Assembly: GCF_028289705.1 (NCBI RefSeq)
Contig: NZ_JANQOI010000175.1
Location: 1-56,079 of the forward strand
From: Pelagibius sp.
GTDB lineage: Bacteria > Pseudomonadota > Alphaproteobacteria > Kiloniellales > Kiloniellaceae
Direction: 5' to 3'
Length of the DNA stretch: 56,079 nucleotides
Made by a program: the position numbers and the translations under genes. Shown here piece after piece: positions 1 through 8,345 of the stretch; positions within the stretch are counted from its first letter, which is position 1, and every line of letters starts with the position of its first letter. The notes under the pieces were generated by a model that saw nothing but the letters and a program-made list of their open reading frames with translations, was not told where the DNA came from and did no database searches.

Positions 1-1
1 C

Positions 2-589
2 CTGCCTTGCGTGGAAAACCGCATGCGCCAGTTCGACCAGTCCATCCGCAAGATGCTCTGGCCGGAACTGCGGCGTAAGGACAGCCTGACCGAGCTGCCG
101 GTGCCCGGCTACATCTACCGCATCACGGCGGCCGCCTGCGTCAAGGTCCCCAGCGGCTATCTGCCGAGCTTCATTCGCGACAACCCCCGCCTCTTCCACT
201 GGCTGGCCGACTGGGTTTTCGAAGAAGACGGCTCGGTGGCCCTGGGGCCGCTGCCCGGGGGCTTTCCCATCAACGCGCTCACCAACGTGGAGGTGCTGCC
301 GGACAATGACGAACCGGCCGGCATGCGCCATCTCTGGCGCCTGGCCAAGGCGGGGCCGACGCTGCTGAGGACCTTCAAGCAACTGGGCGGCCAGTGCTCC
401 GATGCGGAGCTTGAGAGCCCCGGCGCGCAGGCCCGGGCCGAACGGATCGTCGCCGACAACGGCCTCGTCGACACGCTGGTGGGTCTCAGCAAGTGTCCCG
501 ACTTCGTCGTCAACCGCGGCCACACCTTCGGCGCGGGACTGTCGGATGACGACAAGGAGGCATTGATCGCCTTCCTCAAGCGCTTCTGA
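2..589 (+). CDS. Probable c-type cytochrome, C-terminal part (5' cut by window edge)
   Basis: The frame is open to the left edge, so this is the end of a longer protein; a GTG at 11 is probably not the true start. The last residues (CPDFVVNRGHTFG, then a final LSDDDKEALIAFLKRF-type helix) resemble the C-terminus of di-haem cytochrome c peroxidase-like or cytochrome c proteins. No CxxCH haem motif lies in the visible part; it would have to be upstream. The stop is 6 bases before the start of a GMC oxidoreductase gene, so the two are probably co-transcribed. A cytochrome could accept electrons from the flavoenzyme, but that is inference from context. Confidence 0.55.
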   Translation: MPCVENRMRQFDQSIRKMLWPELRRKDSLTELPVPGYIYRITAAACVKVPSGYLPSFIRDNPRLFHWLADWVFEEDGSVALGPLPGGFPINALTNVEVLPDNDEPAGMRHLWRLAKAGPTLLRTFKQLGGQCSDAELESPGAQARAERIVADNGLVDTLVGLSKCPDFVVNRGHTFGAGLSDDDKEALIAFLKRF

Positions 590-595
590 GCGCCA

Positions 596-2470
596 ATGGA
601 AGACGGCGGGACCTTCGACTACATCATCGTCGGCGCCGGTGCCGCCGGGGCCGTGCTGGCGGCGCGTCTGGCCGAGGCGGGCCGCGAGGTGCTGCTGCTA
701 GAGGCCGGGGACGATCCCCTGGAAGCAGAAGCGGATGCGACTGCCGCTGGCGAGCGGCCCCTGGCTGACGACGTGGCGGTGCCCGCCTTTCATCCCTTCG
801 CCTCCGAACACCCGGGCATGAGGTGGGACTTCTGGGTAAAGCACTACGACGACCCGGAGGCCCGCGCGCGTGATTGGAAGTACCGGAAGGTCTACGACGG
901 CGAAGAGGTCGACGGCGTGCTCTATCCGCGTTGTAGCGCCCTGGGCGGCTGTGCCGCCCATCACGCGATGATCATCGTGCGCCCCCACAACGCGGACTGG
1001 AACCACATCGCCGAGACGATGGGCGATCCCTCCTGGAAGGCCTCGCGGATGAACCGCTACTGGCGGCGCATCGAACGCTGCCGCCACCGGCTGTTCCTCT
1101 ATCGCTGGGTCGCCAAGCTCACCGGCTGGAACCCGACCGGGCACGGCTGGGATGGCTGGATGACCACCGACAAGGCGGTGCCCCTGCGCATTCTCAGGGA
1201 CTGGTTCATGCGCCGGGCGATCCTCGGCGCCGCCAAGGCGGCCCTACGCTGGCTGCCCGACGCGACCTTGCGCTGGCGCTGGCTGGTGACCGGCCAGAGC
1301 GACCCTAACGACGAGCGCTTGGTGGACGAGCGCGCCTTCGGCCTGCGCCTCGCGCCGATGTCGACGCGCCGCCACACCAGGGCCGGGCCGCGCGAGCGCC
1401 TGCTGGAGGTTCGCGACCGCCACCCCGAGGCCCTGACCATCCGCACCCATGCGCTGGTCAGCCGGGTTGTCTGCGAGGGCCGCAGAGCAACTGGGGTCGT
1501 CTATCGCCATGGCCGCGGGCTCTACCGCGCGGCGGCACAATCCGAATCTGTCGGAACATCGGAGCCTTCGGAGGTGCTGGTCCGCGCCCGCAAGGAGGTG
1601 ATCCTGGCCGGCGGTGTCTTCAACACCCCGCAACTGCTGATGCTGTCGGGCATCGGCGATGCCGAACACCTGGCCGAGAACGAGATTCCGCTGGTCTGGC
1701 ATCTGCCTGGCGTCGGCAAGAACCTGCAGGACCGCTACGAGGTCGGCGTGGTCAACCGGATGAAGCGGCCCTGGGCGGCCATGCGTGGCGCCCGCTTCGA
1801 AGCCGGCGACAAACACCACCGCCTCTGGCAGCGGTTTCGCCGCGGCCTCTACATCAGCAACGGCGCTATGACCTCGGTGATCCTGCGCTCGAAGTCGGAC
1901 CGCCAGCGGCCCGACCTCTTCTGTCTGGGGCTGCTCGCCGACTTCCGCGGCTACTACCCCGGTTACTCCAAGCGCATCCCGAAGCTCGACTACATGTCCT
2001 GGATCGTCCTCAAGGCCCATACCCGCAACCGGGCGGGAGCGGTGCGGCTGAAATCGAACAACGCCCTCGATCGGCCCGAAATATGCTTTCGCTACTTCGA
2101 GGAAGGCAGCGACGCGAGCGGCGACGATCTCGACGCGGTGGTGACGGGCCTGCGTTTCGTGCGCCGGGTGATCGACGGCATCGGCGACCTGGTGGACGAG
2201 GAAGAGGCGCCGGGGCGCCATCTGGTCACAGACGACGACCTGAAGGCCTACATCCGCGATACCGCCTGGGGACACCACGCCTGCGGCACCTGCGCCATGA
2301 TGCCCGAGGCAGAGGATGGTGTGGTGGACAGCCGGTTCCGGGTCTATGGCGTGGAAAACCTGCGCGTGGTCGACGCCTCGATCTTCCCGCGCATTCCCGG
2401 GTTTTTCATCGTCACATCGGTCTACATGATCGCCGAGAAGGCCGCCGACGTGATTCTGGAAGGCGGCTGA
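596..2470 (+). CDS. GMC family FAD-dependent oxidoreductase
   Basis: The 624-residue product starts with a Rossmann dinucleotide site (VGAGAAGAVLAARLAEAG near residue 11, acidic residue at LLLEAG), the FAD-binding signature of glucose-methanol-choline oxidoreductases. A second GMC signature (GVFNTPQLLMLSGIG) lies near residue 340. The C-terminus has HHACGTCAMMPE and ends with the family's FAD-contacting MIAEKAADVIL helix. The usual motif before that helix (around SGNTNAPT) is replaced by PGFFIVTSVY, so the active site departs from choline dehydrogenase and the substrate is unknown. No signal peptide is seen. The gene directly follows the probable cytochrome gene, which suggests a dehydrogenase-cytochrome pair. 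Confidence 0.85.
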   Translation: MEDGGTFDYIIVGAGAAGAVLAARLAEAGREVLLLEAGDDPLEAEADATAAGERPLADDVAVPAFHPFASEHPGMRWDFWVKHYDDPEARARDWKYRKVYDGEEVDGVLYPRCSALGGCAAHHAMIIVRPHNADWNHIAETMGDPSWKASRMNRYWRRIERCRHRLFLYRWVAKLTGWNPTGHGWDGWMTTDKAVPLRILRDWFMRRAILGAAKAALRWLPDATLRWRWLVTGQSDPNDERLVDERAFGLRLAPMSTRRHTRAGPRERLLEVRDRHPEALTIRTHALVSRVVCEGRRATGVVYRHGRGLYRAAAQSESVGTSEPSEVLVRARKEVILAGGVFNTPQLLMLSGIGDAEHLAENEIPLVWHLPGVGKNLQDRYEVGVVNRMKRPWAAMRGARFEAGDKHHRLWQRFRRGLYISNGAMTSVILRSKSDRQRPDLFCLGLLADFRGYYPGYSKRIPKLDYMSWIVLKAHTRNRAGAVRLKSNNALDRPEICFRYFEEGSDASGDDLDAVVTGLRFVRRVIDGIGDLVDEEEAPGRHLVTDDDLKAYIRDTAWGHHACGTCAMMPEAEDGVVDSRFRVYGVENLRVVDASIFPRIPGFFIVTSVYMIAEKAADVILEGG

Positions 2471-2491
2471 GGAAAGCGCCGCAGCGCAGAC

Positions 2492-3499
2492 CTACATGAA
2501 CAGGCGGTCTTTCACCGGGTCCATGTCCTTGTAGAGGTCGGCGACGAATTCCCCATAGCCGTTGTAGAGCAGGGTCGGCACCCGCTCGTCGACGCCCAGC
2601 ACCCGCTCGGTTGCCTGGCTCCAGCGCGGATGGGAAACCTCCGGGTTCACGTTGGCCCAGAAGCCGTATTCGCCGCCCTGGATCTCCTCCCAGAAGGACA
2701 CCGGGCGCTTGTCGGTGAACTCGAAACGCACGATGCCCTTTAAGTGCTTGAAGCCGTACTTCCAGGGCACGGCAAGGCGCAGCGGCGCCCCGTTCTGCTT
2801 GGGGATCGGCTTGCCGTAGAGCCCGGTGGCGATGAAGGCCAGTTCGTGGGTCGCCTCGGCGATGGTCAGCCCCTCGATATAGGGCCAGGGGTACCAGGCC
2901 GCGTTCTGGCCCGAGGCCACCTCGCGGTTGAGGAAGGTTTCCATGCGCACATAGCGTGCCGAGGACAGCGGCCTTGCCAGATCGACCAGGGCCTTCATCG
3001 GAAAGCCGCTGTAGGGCACCGCCATGGACCAGGCCTCCACGCAGCGGTGCCGGTAGAGGCGCTCCTCCAGCGGCATCTTGGCCAGCAGCTCGTCGATGCC
3101 GATCTGCATCGGCTCTTCGACCATGCCGTCGAGGGTCACGGTCCAGGGGCGCAGGGGCAGGGCCTGCGCCTTCTGCCAGATGTTCTTGGAGGAACCGAAC
3201 TCATAGTAGTTGTTGTAGGTGGTGGCGAGCTTCTCCTCGGTCACCGGCCGGTCCAGGGTATAGCGGGGATTGCGCTCCACCGGATAGAGGCCTGCCGAGG
3301 GATCGGCCTCCCCGACGTTCTCCGAGGCTTGCGCCACCTGGCTGGGGCCCTCGTCGCAACCCGCCAGCAGGCTTCCCGTGCCCAGCAGCAAGGGGCCGGC
3401 CGCAGCCGCCTTCAAGAGCTGGCGGCGGCCAAGATAGACGGATTCAGGGGTCGCCGCGGATTCCGGCAGTTCCCATCCGCGCTTGATGCGAATCAGCAT
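2492..3499 (-). CDS. msrP: Protein-methionine-sulfoxide reductase catalytic subunit MsrP
   Basis: The 335-residue product is a periplasmic molybdopterin enzyme of the YedY/MsrP family, which repairs oxidised methionines in envelope proteins. A twin-arginine signal (GRRQLLKAAAAGPLLLG, residues 24-40) fits export with folded cofactor, and the conserved HRCVEAWSMAVPYSGFP segment supplies the Mo-ligating cysteine (about Cys153). The reading frame runs further upstream, but the ATG at 3499 puts the Tat signal at the right place, so it is chosen. The membrane haem partner MsrQ is not adjacent here. A molybdenum cofactor block lies further along in the window. The gene diverges from the sensor kinase at 3748. 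Confidence 0.92.
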   Translation of the reverse strand: MLIRIKRGWELPESAATPESVYLGRRQLLKAAAAGPLLLGTGSLLAGCDEGPSQVAQASENVGEADPSAGLYPVERNPRYTLDRPVTEEKLATTYNNYYEFGSSKNIWQKAQALPLRPWTVTLDGMVEEPMQIGIDELLAKMPLEERLYRHRCVEAWSMAVPYSGFPMKALVDLARPLSSARYVRMETFLNREVASGQNAAWYPWPYIEGLTIAEATHELAFIATGLYGKPIPKQNGAPLRLAVPWKYGFKHLKGIVRFEFTDKRPVSFWEEIQGGEYGFWANVNPEVSHPRWSQATERVLGVDERVPTLLYNGYGEFVADLYKDMDPVKDRLFM

Positions 3500-3747
3500 G
3501 TGAGGCTCGCTCCCGGGTTCAGATCCCTGGCTCTTGGAGTTAGCCCGCAGGATAGCAGACGACAAGTCAACAAAATGCGAGGAGCGGCAACCCACAGGCG
3601 CGACGTAGCACCCGGCTCTATGCAACCTGGATGAGAGTTCTGAGCAGTTTCCTTAATCAATTGTAAAGTGCTTCTTGATATTTAGCAGATGCTCATTGGT
3701 TAAGACCTGAGCAACGATTCGCACTTGAGCCCGGCCCCGAAGTCGAC

Positions 3748-5226
3748 ATGTCACAGACCGCAACGGCGGAGCAGTCCCACCCCCTGACCAGGCAATTTGC
3801 CCTTTTTGCGGGGTTTGTGGTGGTCGCCGCGGGCGTTCTGCTGATGGCGCTCTACAAGGAAATCGCGGCCGACGACCTCAACGACATGGCGGAGCGCAGC
3901 AACTCCGCGGTGGCGCGGGTCTTCTCCAATGTGGTCTGGGACAGCCACGCCGGCTTTCTGACGACGGCGCATTTTCTCACCGCGGACGCGATCCGGGCCC
4001 ACCCGGAAACCTTGGCGATCCGGAAGAGCGTCCTGACGAAAATGCGCAATCTCTCGATCCTCAAGATCAAGATCTACGATCTCAACGGGCTCACGGTCTT
4101 TTCCACCGATCCGCAGCAGATCGGCGAAGACAAGAGCGGCTACGAGGGCTTCCTCGCCGCGCGCATCGGTTCGGCGGCCAGCGAACTGACCTACCGCGAG
4201 AGGTTCAGCGCTTTCGAGCAGGTGGTGGAGAACCGCGACGTGCTGTCGAGCTACGTCCCCATCACCAGCGCCTCCGGCGCCATCGAGGGCGTGCTGGAGG
4301 TCTACTACGACGTCACCGACCTGCTGACCGCCGTGCGTCAGCGCCAGTACGTTCTGGAGGCCGTGGTCGGCGGCACCTTCCTCTTGCTCTACCTGCTCTT
4401 GATTCTCACGGTCTGGCGCAGCGAGAAGCGCAGCCATCGCCACCACCGCCAAAACCTGGAACTGGCGCGGGCGGCAGCGCGGGCCGAGGAAGCCAACCGC
4501 ATGAAGTCCGAGTTCCTGGCCACCATGAGTCACGAGCTGCGCACCCCGCTCAACGCCATCCTCGGCTTCTCGGAAATCCTCAAGGCACAATTGCCGAGCG
4601 TCAAGGGCGAGGCGACCACGCGGGACTACGCCGACAGCATCTGGTCATCCGGCCGTCTGCTCCTGAACATCGTCGACGACGTGCTGGACATGTCGAAGGT
4701 CGAGTCCGGAGCGCTGGAGCTCAAGACCGCCGTCTTCGATCCGCATGACCTCGTGCGGGCCTGCATCAAACAAGTGGAAAACCAGGCTCTGGCTGAGGGC
4801 GTGAGCCTCGATGCCGAAGTGGCCGACGGCTTGCCGGTCGCCTTCGGCGACGAGCGCCGCATCAAGCAGGTGCTGCTCAACCTGCTGTCCAATGGCATCA
4901 AGTTCACCCCGGCCGGGGGCCGTGTACGCCTTTCGGTCAGCGGTAACGATGCCGACGAGTTGGTGTTCACCACCAGCGATACCGGCATCGGCATCGAGGC
5001 CGCGGACATCGAGAAGGTGCTGTCGCCCTTCGGTCAGGTCGAATCGAGCTATGCGCGGCGCTTCGGCGGTACGGGCCTCGGCCTGACCATCGCCAAGTCC
5101 CTGGTCGAGATGCACGGCGGCGGCCTTTCCCTGGAAAGCCAGCCCGGCAAGGGCACGACGGTCAGCTTCAACCTGCCGGCCCCCGAAAGAGAGGCCGACA
5201 TCGCGCCTCTGGCGATGCCGGCCTGA
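3748..5226 (+). CDS. Orphan membrane sensor histidine kinase
   Basis: The 492-residue product has a first membrane helix at about residues 17-36, an extracytoplasmic sensing region of about 165 residues, a second helix at about 205-224, a short coiled linker, then HisKA and HATPase_c domains. The H-box is ATMSHELRTPLNAI with the phospho-accepting His at 262. The ATPase part shows N, G1 (DTGIGI), F and G2 (GGTGLGL) boxes. The family autophosphorylates and passes phosphate to a response regulator. None is encoded next to it: its neighbours are divergent msrP and convergent dps. The signal is unknown. Periplasmic redox stress is possible given the neighbours, but that is a guess. Confidence 0.9.
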   Translation: MSQTATAEQSHPLTRQFALFAGFVVVAAGVLLMALYKEIAADDLNDMAERSNSAVARVFSNVVWDSHAGFLTTAHFLTADAIRAHPETLAIRKSVLTKMRNLSILKIKIYDLNGLTVFSTDPQQIGEDKSGYEGFLAARIGSAASELTYRERFSAFEQVVENRDVLSSYVPITSASGAIEGVLEVYYDVTDLLTAVRQRQYVLEAVVGGTFLLLYLLLILTVWRSEKRSHRHHRQNLELARAAARAEEANRMKSEFLATMSHELRTPLNAILGFSEILKAQLPSVKGEATTRDYADSIWSSGRLLLNIVDDVLDMSKVESGALELKTAVFDPHDLVRACIKQVENQALAEGVSLDAEVADGLPVAFGDERRIKQVLLNLLSNGIKFTPAGGRVRLSVSGNDADELVFTTSDTGIGIEAADIEKVLSPFGQVESSYARRFGGTGLGLTIAKSLVEMHGGGLSLESQPGKGTTVSFNLPAPEREADIAPLAMPA

Positions 5227-5235
5227 TCCTCTTTC

Positions 5236-5261
5236 GCTGCCGCGGAGCGAACCCCGGCAGC
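5236..5261. terminator. Weak hairpin between convergent kinase and dps genes
   Basis: A 7-bp inverted repeat (GCTGCCG and CGGCAGC) sits between the convergent ends at 5226 and 5267. No U-run follows on either strand, so a terminator role is only suggested by position. Confidence 0.25.
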
Positions 5262-5266
5262 ACAAG

Positions 5267-5740
5267 TCAGTCGAGCAGGGACCTCAACATCCAGGCGGTC
5301 TTCTCGTGCACCGTCATCCGCTGGGTCAGGAGGTCGGCGGTCACCTCGTCCTGGCCCGCCTCGGCGGCCGGAAACACGGAGCGGGCGGTTTTCGCCAGGG
5401 CCTCGTGGCCGGCGACAAGCTGGCGGATCATGTCCTTGGCCTCGGGCACGCCCGGCTCCTCCTCGATGGAGGTCAGCTTGGCGAAGGCGGCGTAGCTGCT
5501 GGGGGCCGGTTCGCCCAGCGCACGGATGCGCTCGGCCACCTCGTCCAGCGCGGTCCAGAGCTCGGTGTATTCCTCTTCGAACATGGTGTGCAGCGTCTGG
5601 AACATCGGACCAGTGACATTCCAATGGAAGCCGTGGGTCTTCAGATAGAGGCTGTAGGTGTCTGCCAGCAGGTGCGAAAGGCCGTCGGCAATGGTCTTGC
5701 GGTCCTCGGCCGGAATGCCCGTGTTGATCTGCATTGTCAC
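5267..5740 (-). CDS. dps: Dps family ferritin-like DNA protection protein
   Basis: The 157-residue product has the length of Dps and carries its ferroxidase signature: [18 protein letters not shown] followed by the acidic [18 protein letters not shown] helix. Dps forms a 12-subunit shell that oxidises and stores ferrous iron with hydrogen peroxide and can coat DNA in starved or stressed cells. The GAAGGAAGTGAC stretch before the ATG supplies a ribosome binding site. A good sigma-70-like promoter and an upstream 13-bp palindrome are annotated separately. The N-terminus (MTMQINTGI) has few lysines, so DNA binding is not assured. Confidence 0.93.
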   Translation of the reverse strand: MTMQINTGIPAEDRKTIADGLSHLLADTYSLYLKTHGFHWNVTGPMFQTLHTMFEEEYTELWTALDEVAERIRALGEPAPSSYAAFAKLTSIEEEPGVPEAKDMIRQLVAGHEALAKTARSVFPAAEAGQDEVTADLLTQRMTVHEKTAWMLRSLLD

Positions 5741-5756
5741 TTCCTTCTCTCCATCA

Positions 5757-5776
5757 AACCGCCTTCGGCGGTCTCA
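5757..5776 (-). promoter_or_regulatory. GC-rich hairpin in the dps leader
   Basis: The predicted dps leader contains ACCGCC and GGCGGT arms closed by a four-base loop, just before the ribosome binding site. It could stabilise the 5' end of the mRNA. It is not followed by a clear U-run, so attenuation is less likely. Confidence 0.35.
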
Positions 5777-5792
5777 CTCTTTGTTGACTTGA

Positions 5793-5840
5793 AATATAGT
5801 ATTTTTCTCGTCAGTTACAAGGTTTTTTGGAATTATTCCA
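5793..5840 (-). promoter_or_regulatory. dps promoter with upstream palindrome
   Basis: On the minus strand a -35 of TTGTAA (5815-5820) and a -10 of TATATT (5793-5798) are spaced by 16 bases. Just upstream of the -35 is a perfect palindrome TGGAATTATTCCA (5828-5840). The location suits an activator site. Dps is controlled by OxyR or iron regulators in other bacteria, but this palindrome does not match a consensus I can name with confidence. Confidence 0.5.
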
Positions 5841-5859
5841 GAAACATGATGGCATCGAC

Positions 5860-5891
5860 GAGAGGCGCCCGCCCTAGGGCGCGCGCCTCTC
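5860..5891. terminator. Strong hairpin downstream of the EF-G paralogue
   Basis: Nine-base arms GAGAGGCGC (5860-5868) and GCGCCTCTC (5883-5891) enclose a nested GCCC/GGGC stem. It lies 35 bases past the stop of the EF-G-like gene on the minus strand. There is no U-tract on that strand, so it may be a stabilising 3' hairpin or an atypical terminator. Confidence 0.4.
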
Positions 5892-5925
5892 TCCCCCAAC
5901 AGAAAATCTCCGTCAGATCAGTACC

Positions 5926-7959
5926 TTACGAGTCCGCGGTCTGCCGCTGCGAAATCACCTGATCGGCCAGCCGGCCGGTCAGCTCCTGCAGGTGGTCGAA
6001 CCTCCACTCGAAGCTGCCGACACCGACGGTGAGCGAGCGCAGTTCGATGATCAGATCCTGCAACTCGGCCTCCGGCAAATGGCACTTCAGATCGTCCCAG
6101 CCCTTCCAGCCGGCCCGCATCTCGAAGCCCAGAATCTGGCCGCGACGGCCGCTGACCAGCGAGTGGACCTTGTTGGTGAACTCGTTGGGCACCGAGATCG
6201 TGACCTCGTAGATCGGCTCCAGCAGCACCGGTTCGCAGTTGGGCATGCCCTCGGCCATGGCCATGCGGCCGACGGTCTTGAAAGCCTGGTCCGAGGAATC
6301 GACGGAGTGGTGCTGCCCGTCGTAGAGGGTCACCGAGACATCGACCACCGGGAACCCGAGGGGACCGCGGTCGAGATACTCCTTGGTCCCGTGTTCGACC
6401 GCGCCGATGTACTGGCGCGGCACCGAACCGCCCACCACCTTGTCGATGAACTCGAAGCCCTGGCCGCGGGGCAGCGGGCGGATCTCGACATGAACGTCCC
6501 CGAACTGACCGTGACCGCCGGTCTGGCGTTTGAAGCGCGAATGCTGTTTGGTCGATTTGCGAATGGTTTCCTTGTAGGCCGTCTGCGGCCGCGTCGAGTC
6601 GACCTCCACGTTGTAGCGGTTCTTCAGCCGCTCGAGGGCGAGCTTCAGGTGGATCTCCCCCTGGCCGCGCAACAGCATCTGATTGGTGTCGCCGTTGTGC
6701 TCCATGATCAGGGAGGGGTCCTCCTCCACCAGCTTGCCGATGGAAGCCGTCAGCTTCACTTCGTCCTGGCGGTTGTGCGGCGTGATGGCGAGCGAGAAGA
6801 CCGGGCCCGGTGTCTCCGGCCACAGAAGGCCGGCATCCGGGTTGCGTCCCTCCTCGGTCAGAAGATCGCCGCTTGCCACCGAGTCCATGCGGCCCAGGGC
6901 CACAAGGTCCCCCGCTTCAGCCTGTTCGGTCTTCTGGTTGTCGCCACCCATGAGGCGGTAGAGGCCGGAGACCCGCTCGTCGCCCAGGGTGTCGCCGTCC
7001 TTGATGCCGCCGCGCCAGACCCGCGCGATCGACAGCTTGCCGGTGTGGGACTGATGGACCGAGCGGATGACGCTGGCGGCCAGGCCATCGCCGTCGGGCA
7101 CGCCCAGGCGCTGCGCGGTGACCGAGGGATCGGGCCCCTCGTGGCGCAACGCTTTCAGCAGGCGGGTGATGCCGTGCCCCTGTTCGGCGGAACCGAACAG
7201 CACCGGCACGATCAGGTCGTCCGCCAGATCCTTGCTGAGCTGTTCGTAGATGTCGTCGGGCGGTGGGACCTTGTCCTCCAGGAGCTGCTCCAGGAGGCTG
7301 TCGTCGAAGTCCGCCAGAGACTCCAGCATTTCCTGGCGGGCTTCCTGCTCGCGATCCTTCACCTGGTCCGGCATTTCGATCAGCTCGGACTGCTTGTTGA
7401 TGTTGTAGCGCCAGGCCCGCTCGCTCACCAGATCGACAAAGCCGGTGACCTGTTCGTCGTCACGGATCGGGACCTGGCGCAGCACCAGCGGCTTGCCGCA
7501 GACGCCCTGCAGCGATTCCAGAAGGTCGCGCACCCGGATGGTCGCCTTGTCCATCTTGTTGACGAAGAGGATGTGCGGGATCTGATAGTCGTCGAGATAC
7601 TTGAAGATCGGCGCGAGGATCAGGCTGCGCTCCGGTTCCGGCGGCGCCACGATGATCGCGACATCGACGCCCATCAGGGCGGTGTGGGTGTCTTGGGAAA
7701 GCTCGATCGAGCCGGGACAGTCGATAAAGGACCAGCGTTCGCCCAGGTATTCGCAGTGTGCGAAGTTGGGCTCCGTTGTCATCTGCCGGGCCCGCGCCTC
7801 GGGCACCGAATCGCCGACGCTGTTGCCGTCGACCACGGAACCCTTGCGGTGAATCGCGCCGGTCTGCATGAGCAGCGCTTCCAGCAGCGTCGTCTTGCCG
7901 CTGGTATAGGGTCCAACGAGTGCGGCGCATCGCGCCGCCGCTACCGATCTTGACGTCAT
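5926..7959 (-). CDS. Elongation factor G-like GTPase (EF-G paralogue)
   Basis: The 677-residue product has the EF-G domain order: GTPase domain with P-loop GPYTSGKTTL (residues 16-25), NKMD at 134-137, then domain II, EF-G domain III (GQGEIHLKLALERL), domain IV and a C-terminal EF-G_C domain. Two features separate it from canonical FusA. The P-loop lacks the usual GHxDxGKT form, and the G3 motif reads DCPGS (80-84) where EF-G and EF-Tu have DxPGH, so the catalytic histidine is replaced by serine. It also lies outside any ribosomal protein operon. It is therefore a divergent paralogue and its role in translation is not settled. Confidence 0.88.
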   Translation of the reverse strand: MTSRSVAAARCAALVGPYTSGKTTLLEALLMQTGAIHRKGSVVDGNSVGDSVPEARARQMTTEPNFAHCEYLGERWSFIDCPGSIELSQDTHTALMGVDVAIIVAPPEPERSLILAPIFKYLDDYQIPHILFVNKMDKATIRVRDLLESLQGVCGKPLVLRQVPIRDDEQVTGFVDLVSERAWRYNINKQSELIEMPDQVKDREQEARQEMLESLADFDDSLLEQLLEDKVPPPDDIYEQLSKDLADDLIVPVLFGSAEQGHGITRLLKALRHEGPDPSVTAQRLGVPDGDGLAASVIRSVHQSHTGKLSIARVWRGGIKDGDTLGDERVSGLYRLMGGDNQKTEQAEAGDLVALGRMDSVASGDLLTEEGRNPDAGLLWPETPGPVFSLAITPHNRQDEVKLTASIGKLVEEDPSLIMEHNGDTNQMLLRGQGEIHLKLALERLKNRYNVEVDSTRPQTAYKETIRKSTKQHSRFKRQTGGHGQFGDVHVEIRPLPRGQGFEFIDKVVGGSVPRQYIGAVEHGTKEYLDRGPLGFPVVDVSVTLYDGQHHSVDSSDQAFKTVGRMAMAEGMPNCEPVLLEPIYEVTISVPNEFTNKVHSLVSGRRGQILGFEMRAGWKGWDDLKCHLPEAELQDLIIELRSLTVGVGSFEWRFDHLQELTGRLADQVISQRQTADS

Positions 7960-8345
7960 GGTTTCCTCCCCTTCGCCCCGGGGACTGGACCATGAGTTTC
8001 CCCATGGCGAGCCTTGGGGCGAACTGTCCTTGAGTGAATGAACCTCAGTGGTTGGGCATCGGATCTTAACGACCGCTTTATGGGCACTATGGTTTCAAAG
8101 ATCGCACCGCACTGGCAACAAAAATCAGGGGGTAGCGCGCGGTTGTCCCGGCGCTCTTCCCGGTCCTTCCAAGGAAATCAAGGGGTTGAAAGCCAACAGA
8201 AGAGTGTTAACGAAGCGACTGTGCTCAGGCATCCTGCCCATTACGCTGCGGCAGCAAGGGGGGCCGACCTTGCCTGCTGCGCCACTTCACGCTAAGGATT
8301 GCGCCGGTCGCCGGACCGCGGCATGCGGCAGCAAGCGAGGGTGAC
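7960..8345. other. Intergenic region without a recognised gene
   Basis: This 386-base stretch separates the divergent EF-G-like and argC genes and should hold both promoters. Short open frames here have no ribosome binding site or family features. The sequence is somewhat less GC-rich at 8070-8220. No repeat, RNA gene or convincing promoter was seen. Confidence 0.5.

Noticed and set aside
3500-3747. Possible regulatory RNA in the AT-richer gap between msrP and the sensor kinase
   Set aside because: No stable structure or promoter-terminator pair could be read; the gap is adequately explained as two divergent promoters.
8038-8344. Two overlapping frames of 85 and 98 codons in the EF-G/argC gap
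   Set aside because: No ribosome binding site, no recognisable protein features and mutual overlap in different frames; most likely chance frames in a promoter region.
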